Source: an uncultured Lachnospira sp.
GTDB lineage: Bacteria > Bacillota > Clostridia > Lachnospirales > Lachnospiraceae
Assembly (NCBI GenBank): GCA_910587485.1
Contig: CAJUKN010000005.1
Coordinates: forward strand, 124,001-188,000
Length of the DNA stretch: 64,000 nt
Reading direction: 5' to 3'
The notes below the pieces were generated by a model. That model saw only the letters and a program-made list of their open reading frames with translations, had not been told where the DNA came from and made no database searches. Made by a program: the position numbers and the translations under genes. Of this stretch, positions 26,161 through 34,484 are shown piece after piece; the stretch's first letter is position 1, and each line of letters opens with the position of its first letter.

Positions 26161-26312
26161 ACCACAGCAAAGCTGTGGTATAGAAGTTTGCTTTGCAAAC
26201 TTGTAGCATCTATGTAAAAACTTATGGTATAATAATCTCGGCAAAAGCCGAACTATAAAAGTTTGCTGCGCAAACTTCTGGGTTCTCACTATGTATCAAT
26301 TTATGGTATAAT
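26161..26312 (+). promoter_or_regulatory. Duplicated double-hairpin element with extended -10 boxes
   Basis: Two related units of about 77 bp. Unit 1: hairpin ACCACAGC/GCTGTGGT (26161-26179), hairpin AAGTTTGC/GCAAACTT (26184-26202), then TATGGTATAAT. Unit 2: hairpin TCGGC/GCCGA (26238-26251), hairpin AAGTTTGC/GCAAACTT (26259-26277), then TATGGTATAAT. The TGGTATAAT strings (TATAAT at 26228 and 26307) are extended -10 promoters with poor -35 regions; the second is 38 bases before the SulP start. The hairpins could terminate or attenuate transcription from upstream. Confidence 0.6.
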
Positions 26313-26350
26313 AACTGAAATGTATTTTTTGGCAATATTATGGAGGAACA

Positions 26351-28537
26351 ATGTTTAAAAACTATAAACGTGAATTTCTTAAAAAAGATATCATTTCAGG
26401 AATTATAGTTGCACTAATATCCATTCCTATCTCTATGGGATATGCTCAAGTGGCAGGACTTCCTGTTGTATATGGTCTGTATGGTTCTCTTTTTCCAGTA
26501 CTTATTTTTGGTCTGTTATCATCATCACCACAGTTTGTTTTTGGAGTGGATGCAGCACCAGCCGCACTTGTTGGCGGAACGCTTGCCAGTCTTGGGATTG
26601 CAGCAGGTTCTAGTGAGGCTATGCAGGTAGTGCCTGTTATAACATTTGTGACTGCTTGCTGGCTGTTGTTTTTTGCTTTTTTAAGAGCTGGAAAGTTAGT
26701 AGGCTATATATCTAAACCAGTGCTTGGAGGGTTTATATCTGGAATTGCAAGCACGATTATATTGATGCAGACAGCAAAGCTGTTTGGCGGAGCATCTGGA
26801 ACTGGTGAAATTGTTGAACTTATTATTCATATCATTGGAGAACTCAAGTATTTTAATGGGTTATCTTTTATCATGGGGATTGGTACAATTATTATTATTT
26901 TGACAGCCAAAAAATGGTCGCCTAAATTTCCAATGTCTGTCGTAATGCTGATAGTGGGTGCATTAAGCACTATGATTTTTCATGTGGATAAATATGGTGT
27001 GAAATTATTACCAAAAGTAGAAGCCGGATTGCCTGCTTTTAAAAGGATAGATTTTTCAATAATCATAGCAGAGAATATGCAAGAGATTGTTATGGGAAGT
27101 CTTACAGTTGCGTTGGTTATTGTTTCGTCTACATTGCTTACTGCCAGTAATTATGCCATTAAAAATGATTATAAAATAAAAAATAATAGAGAAATTATTG
27201 CTTATGCTGCTGCAAATTTATGTGCAGCATTTAATGGGTGCTGTCCTCTTAATGGGAGTGTTTCAAGGACGGCTATCGCTGAACAATTTGGCGTAAAAAG
27301 TCAAGTTATGTCATTGGTTGCAGGTGTTTCTATGATAGGAATACTTTTATTTGGCACAGGGTTTATCGCTTATCTTCCAGTGCCAGTCCTTACAGGAATT
27401 GTGCTTTCAGCGTTAATTGGGATTCTTGAGATAGGTATGGCTAAAAAGCTGTGGAAAGCAGATAAGAGAGAGTTTTTGATTTTTCTTGGAGCATTTCTTG
27501 GTGTTCTTGTATTTGGTACAATATATGGTGTTATTATAGGTGTGATATTATCTTTTATATCTGTTATTATCAAAGCAGCAGTTCCGCCAAGAGAAATGCT
27601 TGGTGTGATACCGGGACAAAGCGGTTTTTACAGTGTGAAAAGAAATCGTAATGCACATCCTATTTGCAATACAGTTATATATCGTTTTAGTGGCACTTTA
27701 TTTTTTGCTAATATAGGAATCTTTCAACAAGAAATAGAAGATGCCATAAAACAAGATACAAAACAAATTATTGTTGATGCAAGTGGTATGACAAGTATAG
27801 ATATTACGGCAGCGGATAGACTTCTTATTATGGCAGATAAGTTTGCTAAAAAAGGAATTAAATTTTATCTTACAGAGCATGTTGGTGGTGTCAATGACCA
27901 GTTAAGACAGTTTGGCGTAGAAAAATTGATTGAAAAAGGACATGTCAGAAGAACGATAGAATTGGCGTTGAGAGCTGCGGGAGTAAAGACACCTTATGAG
28001 TTGGAAGACAAAGATGGTATAAGTGCTGATAAAAAAATTTTGGTGGGAAGTGAACAATTAGCAGAGTTTGAGTGGGCATTTGGCGAGGATGCACAAAATC
28101 AGATGGAAAAATTGGCTATTGAGATTGCAAAAGAAGTTGTTAGCAGTGATTTATCAGATAAAACAGCCATTATTGAGGCAGAAGAACACACTTCATGGGG
28201 AAAAATTGGATTGTTTGATGAAGATGAGATTCTTGACCGATTAGAGATGCATTTAATGGAAATTTCACGACAACAAGACAATGCAAAATTGGAGGAAAGA
28301 ATTGAGGAGAGACGTGCCATTGTTGAGAAAAAATTAATGAATATGAATCCAGAAGCTATTAAAGTATTATATAAACATCGAAAAGAACTGGCTCAACAAT
28401 TTAAACAAAGTAATCCAATGGCATATAAGCATATGGTTGAGCTTAGAAAAGAACATATTATGAAACTTGAAAAGACAGACCCAGAATTGGCAGAAAAATT
28501 AAAAAAATTGTATGCGATGGATGATTATGAATTATAA
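26351..28537 (+). CDS. SulP family anion transporter with STAS domain and C-terminal extension
   Basis: A 728-residue SulP/SLC26-type transporter, a secondary carrier of sulfate, bicarbonate or other anions. Residues 1-415 hold the membrane part with the early motif SIPISMGYAQVAGLPVVYGL. A STAS domain follows (about 440-540), with the conserved VDASGMTSIDITAA. The last ~180 residues are an acidic, helical, coiled-coil-like extension (from about EHTSWGKIG) not usual for SulP. The exact substrate is not readable. GGAGGAAC before the ATG supports the start. It is the last gene before the r-protein cluster. Confidence 0.92.
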   Translation: MFKNYKREFLKKDIISGIIVALISIPISMGYAQVAGLPVVYGLYGSLFPVLIFGLLSSSPQFVFGVDAAPAALVGGTLASLGIAAGSSEAMQVVPVITFVTACWLLFFAFLRAGKLVGYISKPVLGGFISGIASTIILMQTAKLFGGASGTGEIVELIIHIIGELKYFNGLSFIMGIGTIIIILTAKKWSPKFPMSVVMLIVGALSTMIFHVDKYGVKLLPKVEAGLPAFKRIDFSIIIAENMQEIVMGSLTVALVIVSSTLLTASNYAIKNDYKIKNNREIIAYAAANLCAAFNGCCPLNGSVSRTAIAEQFGVKSQVMSLVAGVSMIGILLFGTGFIAYLPVPVLTGIVLSALIGILEIGMAKKLWKADKREFLIFLGAFLGVLVFGTIYGVIIGVILSFISVIIKAAVPPREMLGVIPGQSGFYSVKRNRNAHPICNTVIYRFSGTLFFANIGIFQQEIEDAIKQDTKQIIVDASGMTSIDITAADRLLIMADKFAKKGIKFYLTEHVGGVNDQLRQFGVEKLIEKGHVRRTIELALRAAGVKTPYELEDKDGISADKKILVGSEQLAEFEWAFGEDAQNQMEKLAIEIAKEVVSSDLSDKTAIIEAEEHTSWGKIGLFDEDEILDRLEMHLMEISRQQDNAKLEERIEERRAIVEKKLMNMNPEAIKVLYKHRKELAQQFKQSNPMAYKHMVELRKEHIMKLEKTDPELAEKLKKLYAMDDYEL

Positions 28538-28574
28538 AGGAAATCTTTGTATTTAAAAAAAAACAATTATTTTA

Positions 28575-28603
28575 TTGATTTTGTGGAATATATTGTGTAT
28601 ACT
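28575..28603 (+). promoter_or_regulatory. Promoter of the S10 operon
   Basis: TTGATT (28575-28580), 17-base spacer, TATACT (28598-28603). It gives a ~240-base untranslated leader before rpsJ. Confidence 0.75.
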
Positions 28604-28705
28604 ATCCCTTGCTGTGACATTGATAGCTGTGAAGCGTGAGGTTGCTGCTAAAAGCAGGTTTTCCGTGGAGCGAATGTCAAGGCCGGATAACGGCTAATAA
28701 ACTGG

Positions 28706-28811
28706 CGACAAGTCACTGTACCAAAAGAATCTGTAAATAAAGCAGAAAAACGTGTGTAGTATGTGAAGAATTTTCGATACACACGGGAGTGTGTACAGTC
28801 ACCGCTTGTCG
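28706..28811 (+). ncRNA. Structured leader of the S10 operon
   Basis: CGACAAG (28706-28712) pairs with CTTGTCG (28805-28811); ACTGTAC (28715-28721) pairs with GTACAGT (28793-28799); inside, CGTGTGTA (28751-28758) pairs perfectly with TACACACG (28778-28785). An upstream hairpin GCCG/CGGC lies at about 28683-28694. The extended arm just before the rpsJ SD is what an autoregulated r-protein leader would look like. Which r-protein binds is unknown; L4 does this in gamma-proteobacteria. Confidence 0.65.
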
Positions 28812-28851
28812 TACTTAATGTGTAAAGTGCGAAAAGGAGGCGACTTTTTTT

Positions 28852-29166
28852 ATGGCAAATCAGGTAATCAGAATTACACTGAAAGCATATGACCATCAAT
28901 TAATTGATCAGTCAGCTAAAAAAATTATTGAAACTGTTAAGAAGACAGGAGCGCAAGTAAGCGGTCCAGTACCTCTTCCAACAAAAAAGGAAGTAGTTAC
29001 TATTCTTAGAGCTGTTCACAAGTATAAGGATTCAAGAGAACAGTTTGAGCAAAGAACACACAAGAGACTTATAGATGTATTGACACCTAGTCAAAAGACA
29101 GTAGATGCATTGTCAAAGTTAGAGATGCCTGCTGGTGTGTTTATTAATCTTAAGGTGATGAACTAA
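28852..29166 (+). CDS. rpsJ: 30S ribosomal protein S10
   Basis: A 104-residue S10, normal length, with the conserved IRITLKAYDHQLID start, PLPTKKEVVTILR and THKRLIDVL. S10 is a late 30S head protein and, as NusE, also joins transcription antitermination complexes. It is the first gene of the S10 cluster, preceded by a promoter at 28575, a structured leader and the SD AAGGAGG. A 224-base gap with its own structured element separates it from rplC. Confidence 0.98.
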   Translation: MANQVIRITLKAYDHQLIDQSAKKIIETVKKTGAQVSGPVPLPTKKEVVTILRAVHKYKDSREQFEQRTHKRLIDVLTPSQKTVDALSKLEMPAGVFINLKVMN

Positions 29167-29205
29167 TCATTACCCATGTATTTTTTTCATTATTTTAAAG
29201 CATTA

Positions 29206-29274
29206 ATCCTAAGGGTTTAATATAGAAGCAACAGGCAGTGGTGCAGGTTCCACTTATATTAGCTGTTCTAGGAT
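29206..29274 (+). ncRNA. Structured intergenic element between rpsJ and rplC
   Basis: Three nested helices: ATCCTA/TAGGAT (29206-29211 / 29269-29274), TAATATA/TATATTA (29218-29224 / 29255-29261) and AGTGG/CCACT (29237-29241 / 29250-29254). Further on, TGTTTAA (29308-29314) can pair with TTAAACA (29372-29378); the first strand is followed by a decoy GGAGG at 29315, the second by the working SD of rplC. Probably a regulatory leader inside the operon. Confidence 0.55.
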
Positions 29275-29390
29275 GACAGGATGCTCTGTGTGAAACATTC
29301 TTGTGGTTGTTTAAGGAGGATTAAGTTTTTCTTTCATTCATAAGAAACATATTCATCTTGTCCGCTGTAGATTAAACAGGAGGAAAATCA

Positions 29391-30026
29391 ATGAAGAAGG
29401 CAATTTTAGCTACAAAAGTCGGAATGACTCAAATCTTCAATGAAAATGGTGTTTTGACACCTGTAACTGTTCTTCAGGCAGGACCTTGTGTAGTAACACA
29501 AGTAAAAACTGTTGAAAATGACGGTTACGCAGCAGTTCAGGTAGGCTTTGCTGATATAAGAGAAAAGCTTGTCAGCAAACCTGTTAAAGGACATTTTGAT
29601 AAGGCAGATGTTCCTTACAAAAGATTTGTAAGAGAATTCAAATTTGAGAATGCGTCAGAGTATTCAGTTAAAGATGAAATTAAGGCTGATATCTTTGCAG
29701 CAGGCGATAAGGTGGATGCAACTGCTATTTCAAAGGGTAAAGGTTTTCAGGGCGCAATCAAGAGATTAGGCCAGTCAAGAGGACCTATGGCTCATGGTTC
29801 TAAATTCCACAGACATCAGGGTTCAAATGGATCAGCAACAACACCTGGTAGAGTATTCAAAGGAAAAGGAATGCCTGGACATATGGGTTCTAAGAGAATC
29901 ACAATCCAGAATCTCGAAGTAGTAAGAGTTGATGTTGAAAATAATGTAATCTTAGTAAAAGGTGCCGTACCTGGACCTAAGAAATCATTAGTGACACTGA
30001 AAGAAACAGTAAAAGCTGCGAAGTAG
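29391..30026 (+). CDS. rplC: 50S ribosomal protein L3
   Basis: A 211-residue L3 with the conserved KKAILATKVGMTQIF start and the central loop region GPMAHGSKFHRHQGS that reaches the peptidyl-transferase centre. L3 is one of the first proteins to nucleate 23S rRNA folding. The ATG has AGGAGG 7 bases before it. A second GGAGG 72 bases upstream belongs to a possible leader structure. rplD follows after 28 bases. Confidence 0.98.
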   Translation: MKKAILATKVGMTQIFNENGVLTPVTVLQAGPCVVTQVKTVENDGYAAVQVGFADIREKLVSKPVKGHFDKADVPYKRFVREFKFENASEYSVKDEIKADIFAAGDKVDATAISKGKGFQGAIKRLGQSRGPMAHGSKFHRHQGSNGSATTPGRVFKGKGMPGHMGSKRITIQNLEVVRVDVENNVILVKGAVPGPKKSLVTLKETVKAAK

Positions 30027-30054
30027 TTTTTGCTAAGGAAGGAGGACCACACAG

Positions 30055-30675
30055 ATGGCAAACGTATCTGTTTACAATATTGAAGGCAAGGAAGTTGGTT
30101 CTGTTGAATTAAATGATGCTATATTTAGTGTTGAGATTAATGAACATCTTGTACACATGGCAGTAGTGAATCAGCTTGCAAATAATCGTCAGGGAACACA
30201 GAGCGCGAAGACACGTTCAGAAGTTTCTGGCGGTGGAAGAAAACCTTGGAGACAAAAGGAAACTGGTCATGCAAGACAAGGTTCTACAAGAGCTCCACAA
30301 TGGAAAGGTGGCGGTGTTGTATTTGCACCAAAGCCAAGAGGTTATTCATTTAAGATGAATAAAAAGGAAAAGAGACTTGCTCTTTTTTCATCATTGACAT
30401 CAAAGGTAAATGATAAGAAACTTATAGTTCTTGATAATTTTAATCTTGACGAAGTTAAGACAAAGAAATTTGTTAAGGTTATGGATAACTTAAAGGTTAC
30501 AAAGGCTTTAGTAGTCCTTGAGGGCGATAACAAAAATGTAGTTTTATCAGGAAGAAATATCCCTACAGTGAAAGTTTTGCCTATTAATGGAATCAACACA
30601 TACGATATTATGAAGTATGAGACATTGGTTTGTACAAAGGCTGCTATCGAAAAACTTCAGGAGGTGTATGCGTAA
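30055..30675 (+). CDS. rplD: 50S ribosomal protein L4
   Basis: A 206-residue L4. The long exit-tunnel loop is visible as RSEVSGGGRKPWRQKETGHA and the following QGSTRAPQWKGGG. L4 binds domain I of 23S rRNA and in some bacteria represses its own operon, which is relevant to the structured leader before rpsJ. SD is GGAAGGAGG. Its stop overlaps the rplW start (TAATG). Confidence 0.98.
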   Translation: MANVSVYNIEGKEVGSVELNDAIFSVEINEHLVHMAVVNQLANNRQGTQSAKTRSEVSGGGRKPWRQKETGHARQGSTRAPQWKGGGVVFAPKPRGYSFKMNKKEKRLALFSSLTSKVNDKKLIVLDNFNLDEVKTKKFVKVMDNLKVTKALVVLEGDNKNVVLSGRNIPTVKVLPINGINTYDIMKYETLVCTKAAIEKLQEVYA

Positions 30676-30974
30676 TGGCAAATATCCAGTATTTTGATGT
30701 AATCCTCAAGCCAGTCATTACAGAAAAGTCTATGGCTGATATGGCAAATAAAAAATATACTTTTTTAGTTCATACACAAGCTAACAAGATAATGATTAAA
30801 GAAGCTGTTGAGAAGATGTTTGACGGCACAAAGGTTGCTAGTGTCAATACAATGAACAGAGCAGGCAAGAAAAAGAGAAGAGGCAGAGTAGAAGGCACTA
30901 CTGCTAAGACAAAGAAGGCGATTGTTCAGTTGACAGAGGACAGCAAAGATATAGAGATTTTTGAAGGCTTATAA
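30675..30974 (+). CDS. rplW: 50S ribosomal protein L23
   Basis: A 99-residue L23, the tunnel-exit protein that docks trigger factor and SRP. Start MANIQYFDVILKPVITEKS is family-typical; the C-terminal half has the rRNA-binding GKKKRRGRVEGTTAKTKK. An in-frame ATG 45 bases earlier lies inside rplD; the ATG at 30675 overlaps the rplD stop and has CAGGAGGTG before it, so it is the true start. Confidence 0.98.
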   Translation: MANIQYFDVILKPVITEKSMADMANKKYTFLVHTQANKIMIKEAVEKMFDGTKVASVNTMNRAGKKKRRGRVEGTTAKTKKAIVQLTEDSKDIEIFEGL

Positions 30975-31183
30975 AATATAAGAAGTTTACTATAGTTTAC
31001 AATGATACAGGAGTATATCTTCTGTATAAAGGGTGTTGTCAGCCGCCCTATGATGTAACACACTTTAAGAAGCATTTTTATTGCAATTAAAGGTCAAAGA
31101 CACAAATTGTTGGATGATGGGCTGTTACAATGTTGACACATGTGTAGAAAACAATATTACACAACTTGAAAGGAGAGAATATA
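30975..31183 (+). other. rplW-rplB gap: possible leader and weak internal promoter
   Basis: A 209-base gap, long for this operon. GTGTT (31033-31037) can pair with AACAC (31057-31061) around a GGG/CCC core. TTGACA (31133-31138) with TATTAC 16 bases later (31155-31160) resembles a promoter, but its start point would fall at the rplB Shine-Dalgarno, leaving almost no leader. No ORF was seen. Confidence 0.35.
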
Positions 31184-32026
31184 ATGGGAATTAAGACATA
31201 TAACCCATATACACCTTCCAGAAGAAATATGACTGGTTCTGATTTTTCTGAAATTACAAAGACAACTCCTGAGAAGTCTTTACTTGCATCAAAGAAAAAG
31301 AATGCAGGACGTAACAATCAGGGTAAAATCACAGTTAGACATCATGGTGGTGGAAGCAGACAAAAATATAGAATTATTGATTTTAAGAGAAATAAAGATG
31401 ATGTTCCTGCAAAGGTTATCGGTATTGAATATGACCCAAACAGAACTGCTAATATAGCATTGATTTGTTATGTAGATGGTGAAAAATCATACATTCTTGC
31501 ACCACAGGGATTAACCGATGGCATGATGGTACAAAATGGTGCCAAAGCTGAAGTTAAGGTTGGTAATTGCTTACCTCTTTCAGAAATTCCAGTAGGTACA
31601 CAGATTCATAATATTGAATTGTATCCGGGCAAGGGCGGACAACTTGTTCGTTCAGCTGGCAATTCAGCTCAGTTAATGGCTAAGGAAGGCAAATATGCTA
31701 CACTTCGACTTCCTTCAGGTGAAATGAGAATGGTTCCAGTAATATGTCGAGCAACAATCGGTGTTGTAGGCAATGGGGACCACAGCCTTATTAATATTGG
31801 TAAGGCAGGACGTAAGAGACATATGGGTATCAGACCTACTGTTCGTGGTTCTGTTATGAACCCTAACGACCATCCACATGGTGGTGGTGAAGGTAGAGCG
31901 CCAGTTGGTCGTCCATCTCCAATGACTCCTTGGGGTAAGCCTGCTATGGGTCTTAAGACTCGTAAGAAGAAAAAGCAGTCTAACAAGTTGATTATTAGAA
32001 GAAGAGATGGTAAAGCTATAAAGTAA
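31184..32026 (+). CDS. rplB: 50S ribosomal protein L2
   Basis: A 280-residue L2, close to the usual 275-277. Conserved MGIKTYNPYTPSRR start, GRNNQGKITVRHHGGG, and near the C-terminus the essential VMNPNDHPHGGGEGR loop with the histidine close to the peptidyl-transferase centre. An ATG 18 bases upstream overlaps the SD GAAAGGAG; the ATG at 31184 is the proper start. Confidence 0.98.
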   Translation: MGIKTYNPYTPSRRNMTGSDFSEITKTTPEKSLLASKKKNAGRNNQGKITVRHHGGGSRQKYRIIDFKRNKDDVPAKVIGIEYDPNRTANIALICYVDGEKSYILAPQGLTDGMMVQNGAKAEVKVGNCLPLSEIPVGTQIHNIELYPGKGGQLVRSAGNSAQLMAKEGKYATLRLPSGEMRMVPVICRATIGVVGNGDHSLINIGKAGRKRHMGIRPTVRGSVMNPNDHPHGGGEGRAPVGRPSPMTPWGKPAMGLKTRKKKKQSNKLIIRRRDGKAIK

Positions 32027-32063
32027 TTTGTAAATAAACAGTATTGTAAGGAGGTTTGAACCT

Positions 32064-32339
32064 ATGGCTCGTTCACTTAAGAAAGGACCATTTGCAGACG
32101 AGAGCTTACTCAAGAAAATTGATGCAATGAACGCATCAAATGATAAGCAAGTAATTAAAACATGGTCACGTCGTTCAACAATATTTCCATCATTCGTTGG
32201 ACATACAATCGCAGTTCACGATGGTAGAAAGCATGTTCCAGTATATGTAACAGAAGATATGGTTGGTCATAAGCTTGGTGAGTTCGTTGCAACAAGAACT
32301 TATAGGGGACATGGTAAGGACGAAAAGAAGAGCAGATAA
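32064..32339 (+). CDS. rpsS: 30S ribosomal protein S19
   Basis: A 91-residue S19, a 30S head protein contacting S13 and the A-site finger. Typical start MARSLKKGPFADE, then WSRRSTIFPSFVGHTIAVH. SD AAGGAGG 10 bases before the ATG. An 80-base AT-rich gap with TTAATTAAT-type palindromes separates it from rplV. Confidence 0.98.
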   Translation: MARSLKKGPFADESLLKKIDAMNASNDKQVIKTWSRRSTIFPSFVGHTIAVHDGRKHVPVYVTEDMVGHKLGEFVATRTYRGHGKDEKKSR

Positions 32340-32419
32340 TATAAATGTTCATTATAAATATTTATTTATTAATTAATGTTAATTAATTGATATCCATTAA
32401 TTGAAAGGAGGCTTTAATC

Positions 32420-32806
32420 ATGGCTAAAGGACATAGATCCCAGATAAAGAGAGAGAGAAACGCCATTAAAGATACAAGACCAAGCGCAAAGTTATCATAC
32501 GCTAGAGTATCCGTTCAAAAGGCTTGTTTTGTTCTGGATGCGATTAGGGGTAAAAGCGTACAGGAAGCATTGGGTATTGTTATGTACAATCCAAGATATG
32601 CTTCAACACTTATAGAAAAGTTAATTAAGTCAGCAGTTGCGAATGCTGAAAATAATAATGGCATGGACACTGACAAATTATATATTGAAGAATGTTATGC
32701 AAACAAGGGTCCTACAATGAAGAGAGTTAAGCCAAGAGCGCAGGGTAGAGCTTATAGAATTGAAAAGAGAATGAGTCATATCACAGTAATACTCAATGAG
32801 AGATAA
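32420..32806 (+). CDS. rplV: 50S ribosomal protein L22
   Basis: A 128-residue L22 lining the exit tunnel; the beta-hairpin tip region is GPTMKRVKPRAQGRAYRI, site of macrolide-resistance changes in other species. It is longer than the usual ~110-115 residues because of a 15-residue basic N-terminus (MAKGHRSQIKRERNAIKD), common in Clostridia. SD GAAAGGAGG. A strong GC-rich hairpin follows at once. Confidence 0.97.
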   Translation: MAKGHRSQIKRERNAIKDTRPSAKLSYARVSVQKACFVLDAIRGKSVQEALGIVMYNPRYASTLIEKLIKSAVANAENNNGMDTDKLYIEECYANKGPTMKRVKPRAQGRAYRIEKRMSHITVILNER

Positions 32807-32838
32807 TTCCGGACGCGCTTTGAAAGCGCCTGCCGGAA
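32807..32838 (+). other. GC-rich hairpin between rplV and rpsC
   Basis: TTCCGG (32807-32812) pairs with CCGGAA (32833-32838) and, inside, GCGCTTT (32815-32821) with AAAGCGC (32823-32829) around a minimal loop. It begins right after the rplV stop; no U-run follows, so it is more likely an mRNA-stability or processing element than a terminator. Its GC content stands out in this AT-rich operon. Confidence 0.65.
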
Positions 32839-32865
32839 GGGCTTAAAAATAGAAAGGAGATTCAA

Positions 32866-33534
32866 ATGGGTCAGAAAGTTAATCCTCATGGTTTAAGAGT
32901 CGGCGTTATCAAAGATTGGGATTCAAAGTGGTACGCAGAAGAAACATTCGCTGACAACCTTTTAGAAGATTATAATATTAGAAAGTTTCTCAAGAAAAAG
33001 CTTTATGCAGCGGGAATTTCTAAGATTGAAACAGAGAGAGCTTCAGATAGATTAAAAATTATTATTCACACAGCAAAGCCGGGCGTTGTTATTGGCAAGG
33101 GCGGCGCTGAGATAGAAAGTCTTAAGAAGCAAGTTGAAAAACTTACTTCAGCTAAGAAATTAAGCATTGATATTAAAGAGATTAAAAGACCAGATAAGGA
33201 TGCTCAGCTTGTTGCAGAAAATATTGCACAACAGTTAGAGAATCGTATCTCATTTAGAAGAGCTATGAAGTCTTGTATGGGAAGAACAATGAAGCAGGGT
33301 GCAAAAGGTATTAAGACATCTTGTTCAGGTCGTCTTGGCGGTGCTGATATGGCTCGTACAGAATTCTACAGTGAAGGTACAATTCCACTTCAAACACTTC
33401 GTGCTGACATTGAGTATGGATTTGCAGAAGCAAATACAACATATGGAAAAGTTGGTGTAAAGGTTTGGATTTATGAAGGAGAGGTACTTCCAGCTAAAAA
33501 AGCAAATGCGAATAAGGAAGGGAGCGAACAATAA
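32866..33534 (+). CDS. rpsC: 30S ribosomal protein S3
   Basis: A 222-residue S3 with start MGQKVNPHGLRVGVIKDWD, a KH domain carrying VVIGKGGAEIESLKKQ, and the C-terminal S3 domain containing TSCSGRLGGADMART. It lies at the mRNA entry channel. SD GAAAGGAG. The stop overlaps the rplP start by one base. Confidence 0.98.
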   Translation: MGQKVNPHGLRVGVIKDWDSKWYAEETFADNLLEDYNIRKFLKKKLYAAGISKIETERASDRLKIIIHTAKPGVVIGKGGAEIESLKKQVEKLTSAKKLSIDIKEIKRPDKDAQLVAENIAQQLENRISFRRAMKSCMGRTMKQGAKGIKTSCSGRLGGADMARTEFYSEGTIPLQTLRADIEYGFAEANTTYGKVGVKVWIYEGEVLPAKKANANKEGSEQ

Positions 33535-33971
33535 TGTTACTACCTAAAAGAGTGAAATATCGTAGACAATTTCGTGGTTCTATGGCTGGTAAGGCAACAA
33601 GAGGCAACAAGATTACTAATGGTGAATATGGTATTGTTGCAACAGAACCATGCTGGATTAAGTCCAATCAGATAGAAGCTGCCCGTATTGCTATGACACG
33701 TTATATCAAGCGTGGTGGTAAAGTATTTATTAAGATTTTCCCAGATAAGCCGGTAACAGGAAAGCCTATCGGTGTTCGTATGGGTAAAGGTAAAGGTAAC
33801 TTGGAGTGCTGGGTAGCAGTAGTGAAACCTGGACGTGTAATGTTTGAAATTTCAGGCGTTGCTGAAGAAACAGCCAGAGAAGCGTTGCGTCTTGCAACAC
33901 ACAAGCTTCCTTGTAAGTGTAAGGTTGTTTCACGTGCAGACTTAGAAGGCGGTGATAACAGTGAAAATTAA
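33534..33971 (+). CDS. rplP: 50S ribosomal protein L16
   Basis: A 145-residue L16 with MLLPKRVKYRRQFRG at the N-terminus and VRMGKGKGNLECWVAVV in the middle; it organises the A- and P-site tRNA-binding region of 23S rRNA. SD GGAAGGGAG within the end of rpsC. The 3' end overlaps rpmC by 11 bases. Confidence 0.98.
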   Translation: MLLPKRVKYRRQFRGSMAGKATRGNKITNGEYGIVATEPCWIKSNQIEAARIAMTRYIKRGGKVFIKIFPDKPVTGKPIGVRMGKGKGNLECWVAVVKPGRVMFEISGVAEETAREALRLATHKLPCKCKVVSRADLEGGDNSEN

Positions 33972-34161
33972 TAAATATGTAGAAGATTTAAGAGCAAAAT
34001 CAGCTACAGAGTTAAATGATGAATTAGTAGCTGCTAAGAAGGAACTTTTTAATTTAAGATTCCAAAACGCAACAAATCAGTTGGATAACACTAGCAGAAT
34101 TAAAGAAGTTAGAAAAAATATAGCTAGAATCTTAACCGTGATTGAGCAAAAAAATGCGTAA
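33961..34161 (+). CDS. rpmC: 50S ribosomal protein L29
   Basis: A 66-residue L29 near the tunnel exit, with KKELFNLRFQNATNQL and the C-terminal RIKEVRKNIARI. Two GTG starts are possible, 33952 and 33961; the second gives the standard MKINKYVEDLR start and has AAGG about 10 bases upstream, so it is preferred. It overlaps the end of rplP. Confidence 0.95.
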   Translation: MKINKYVEDLRAKSATELNDELVAAKKELFNLRFQNATNQLDNTSRIKEVRKNIARILTVIEQKNA

Positions 34162-34201
34162 TTTATTTATAAACATTGATTCCTAGAAAGGAGAACGAAC
34201 T

Positions 34202-34459
34202 GTGGAAGAGAGAAATCTTAGAAAAACTCGTACAGGCAGAGTCGTAAGCAATAAGATGAATAAGACAATCGTTGTTGCAGTAGAGGATAATGTAAAGCAT
34301 CCACTTTACAACAAGATTGTTAAAAGAACATATAAGTTGAAGGCACATGACGAGAATAATGAATGTCTAATTGGTGATACCGTTAAGGTAATGGAAACAA
34401 GACCACTCTCTAAAGAGAAAAGATGGAGATTAGTAGAGATTATTAGTAGAGCTAAATAA
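34202..34459 (+). CDS. rpsQ: 30S ribosomal protein S17
   Basis: An 85-residue S17, OB-fold primary 16S binder, with RNLRKTRTGRVVSNKMNKT and the GDTVKVMETRPLSKEKRW stretch. It uses a GTG start preceded by AGAAAGGAGAA at the normal distance; this same SD string recurs before rpsZ and rpsM, where it is far from the start codon. Confidence 0.97.
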   Translation: MEERNLRKTRTGRVVSNKMNKTIVVAVEDNVKHPLYNKIVKRTYKLKAHDENNECLIGDTVKVMETRPLSKEKRWRLVEIISRAK

Positions 34460-34484
34460 TAATTATACTGAAAGGGGTAATATT

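Noticed and set aside
29206..29300. T-box riboswitch before rplC
   Set aside because: No T-box bulge (UGGNACCGCG-type) and no terminator/antiterminator pair; the helices do not match.
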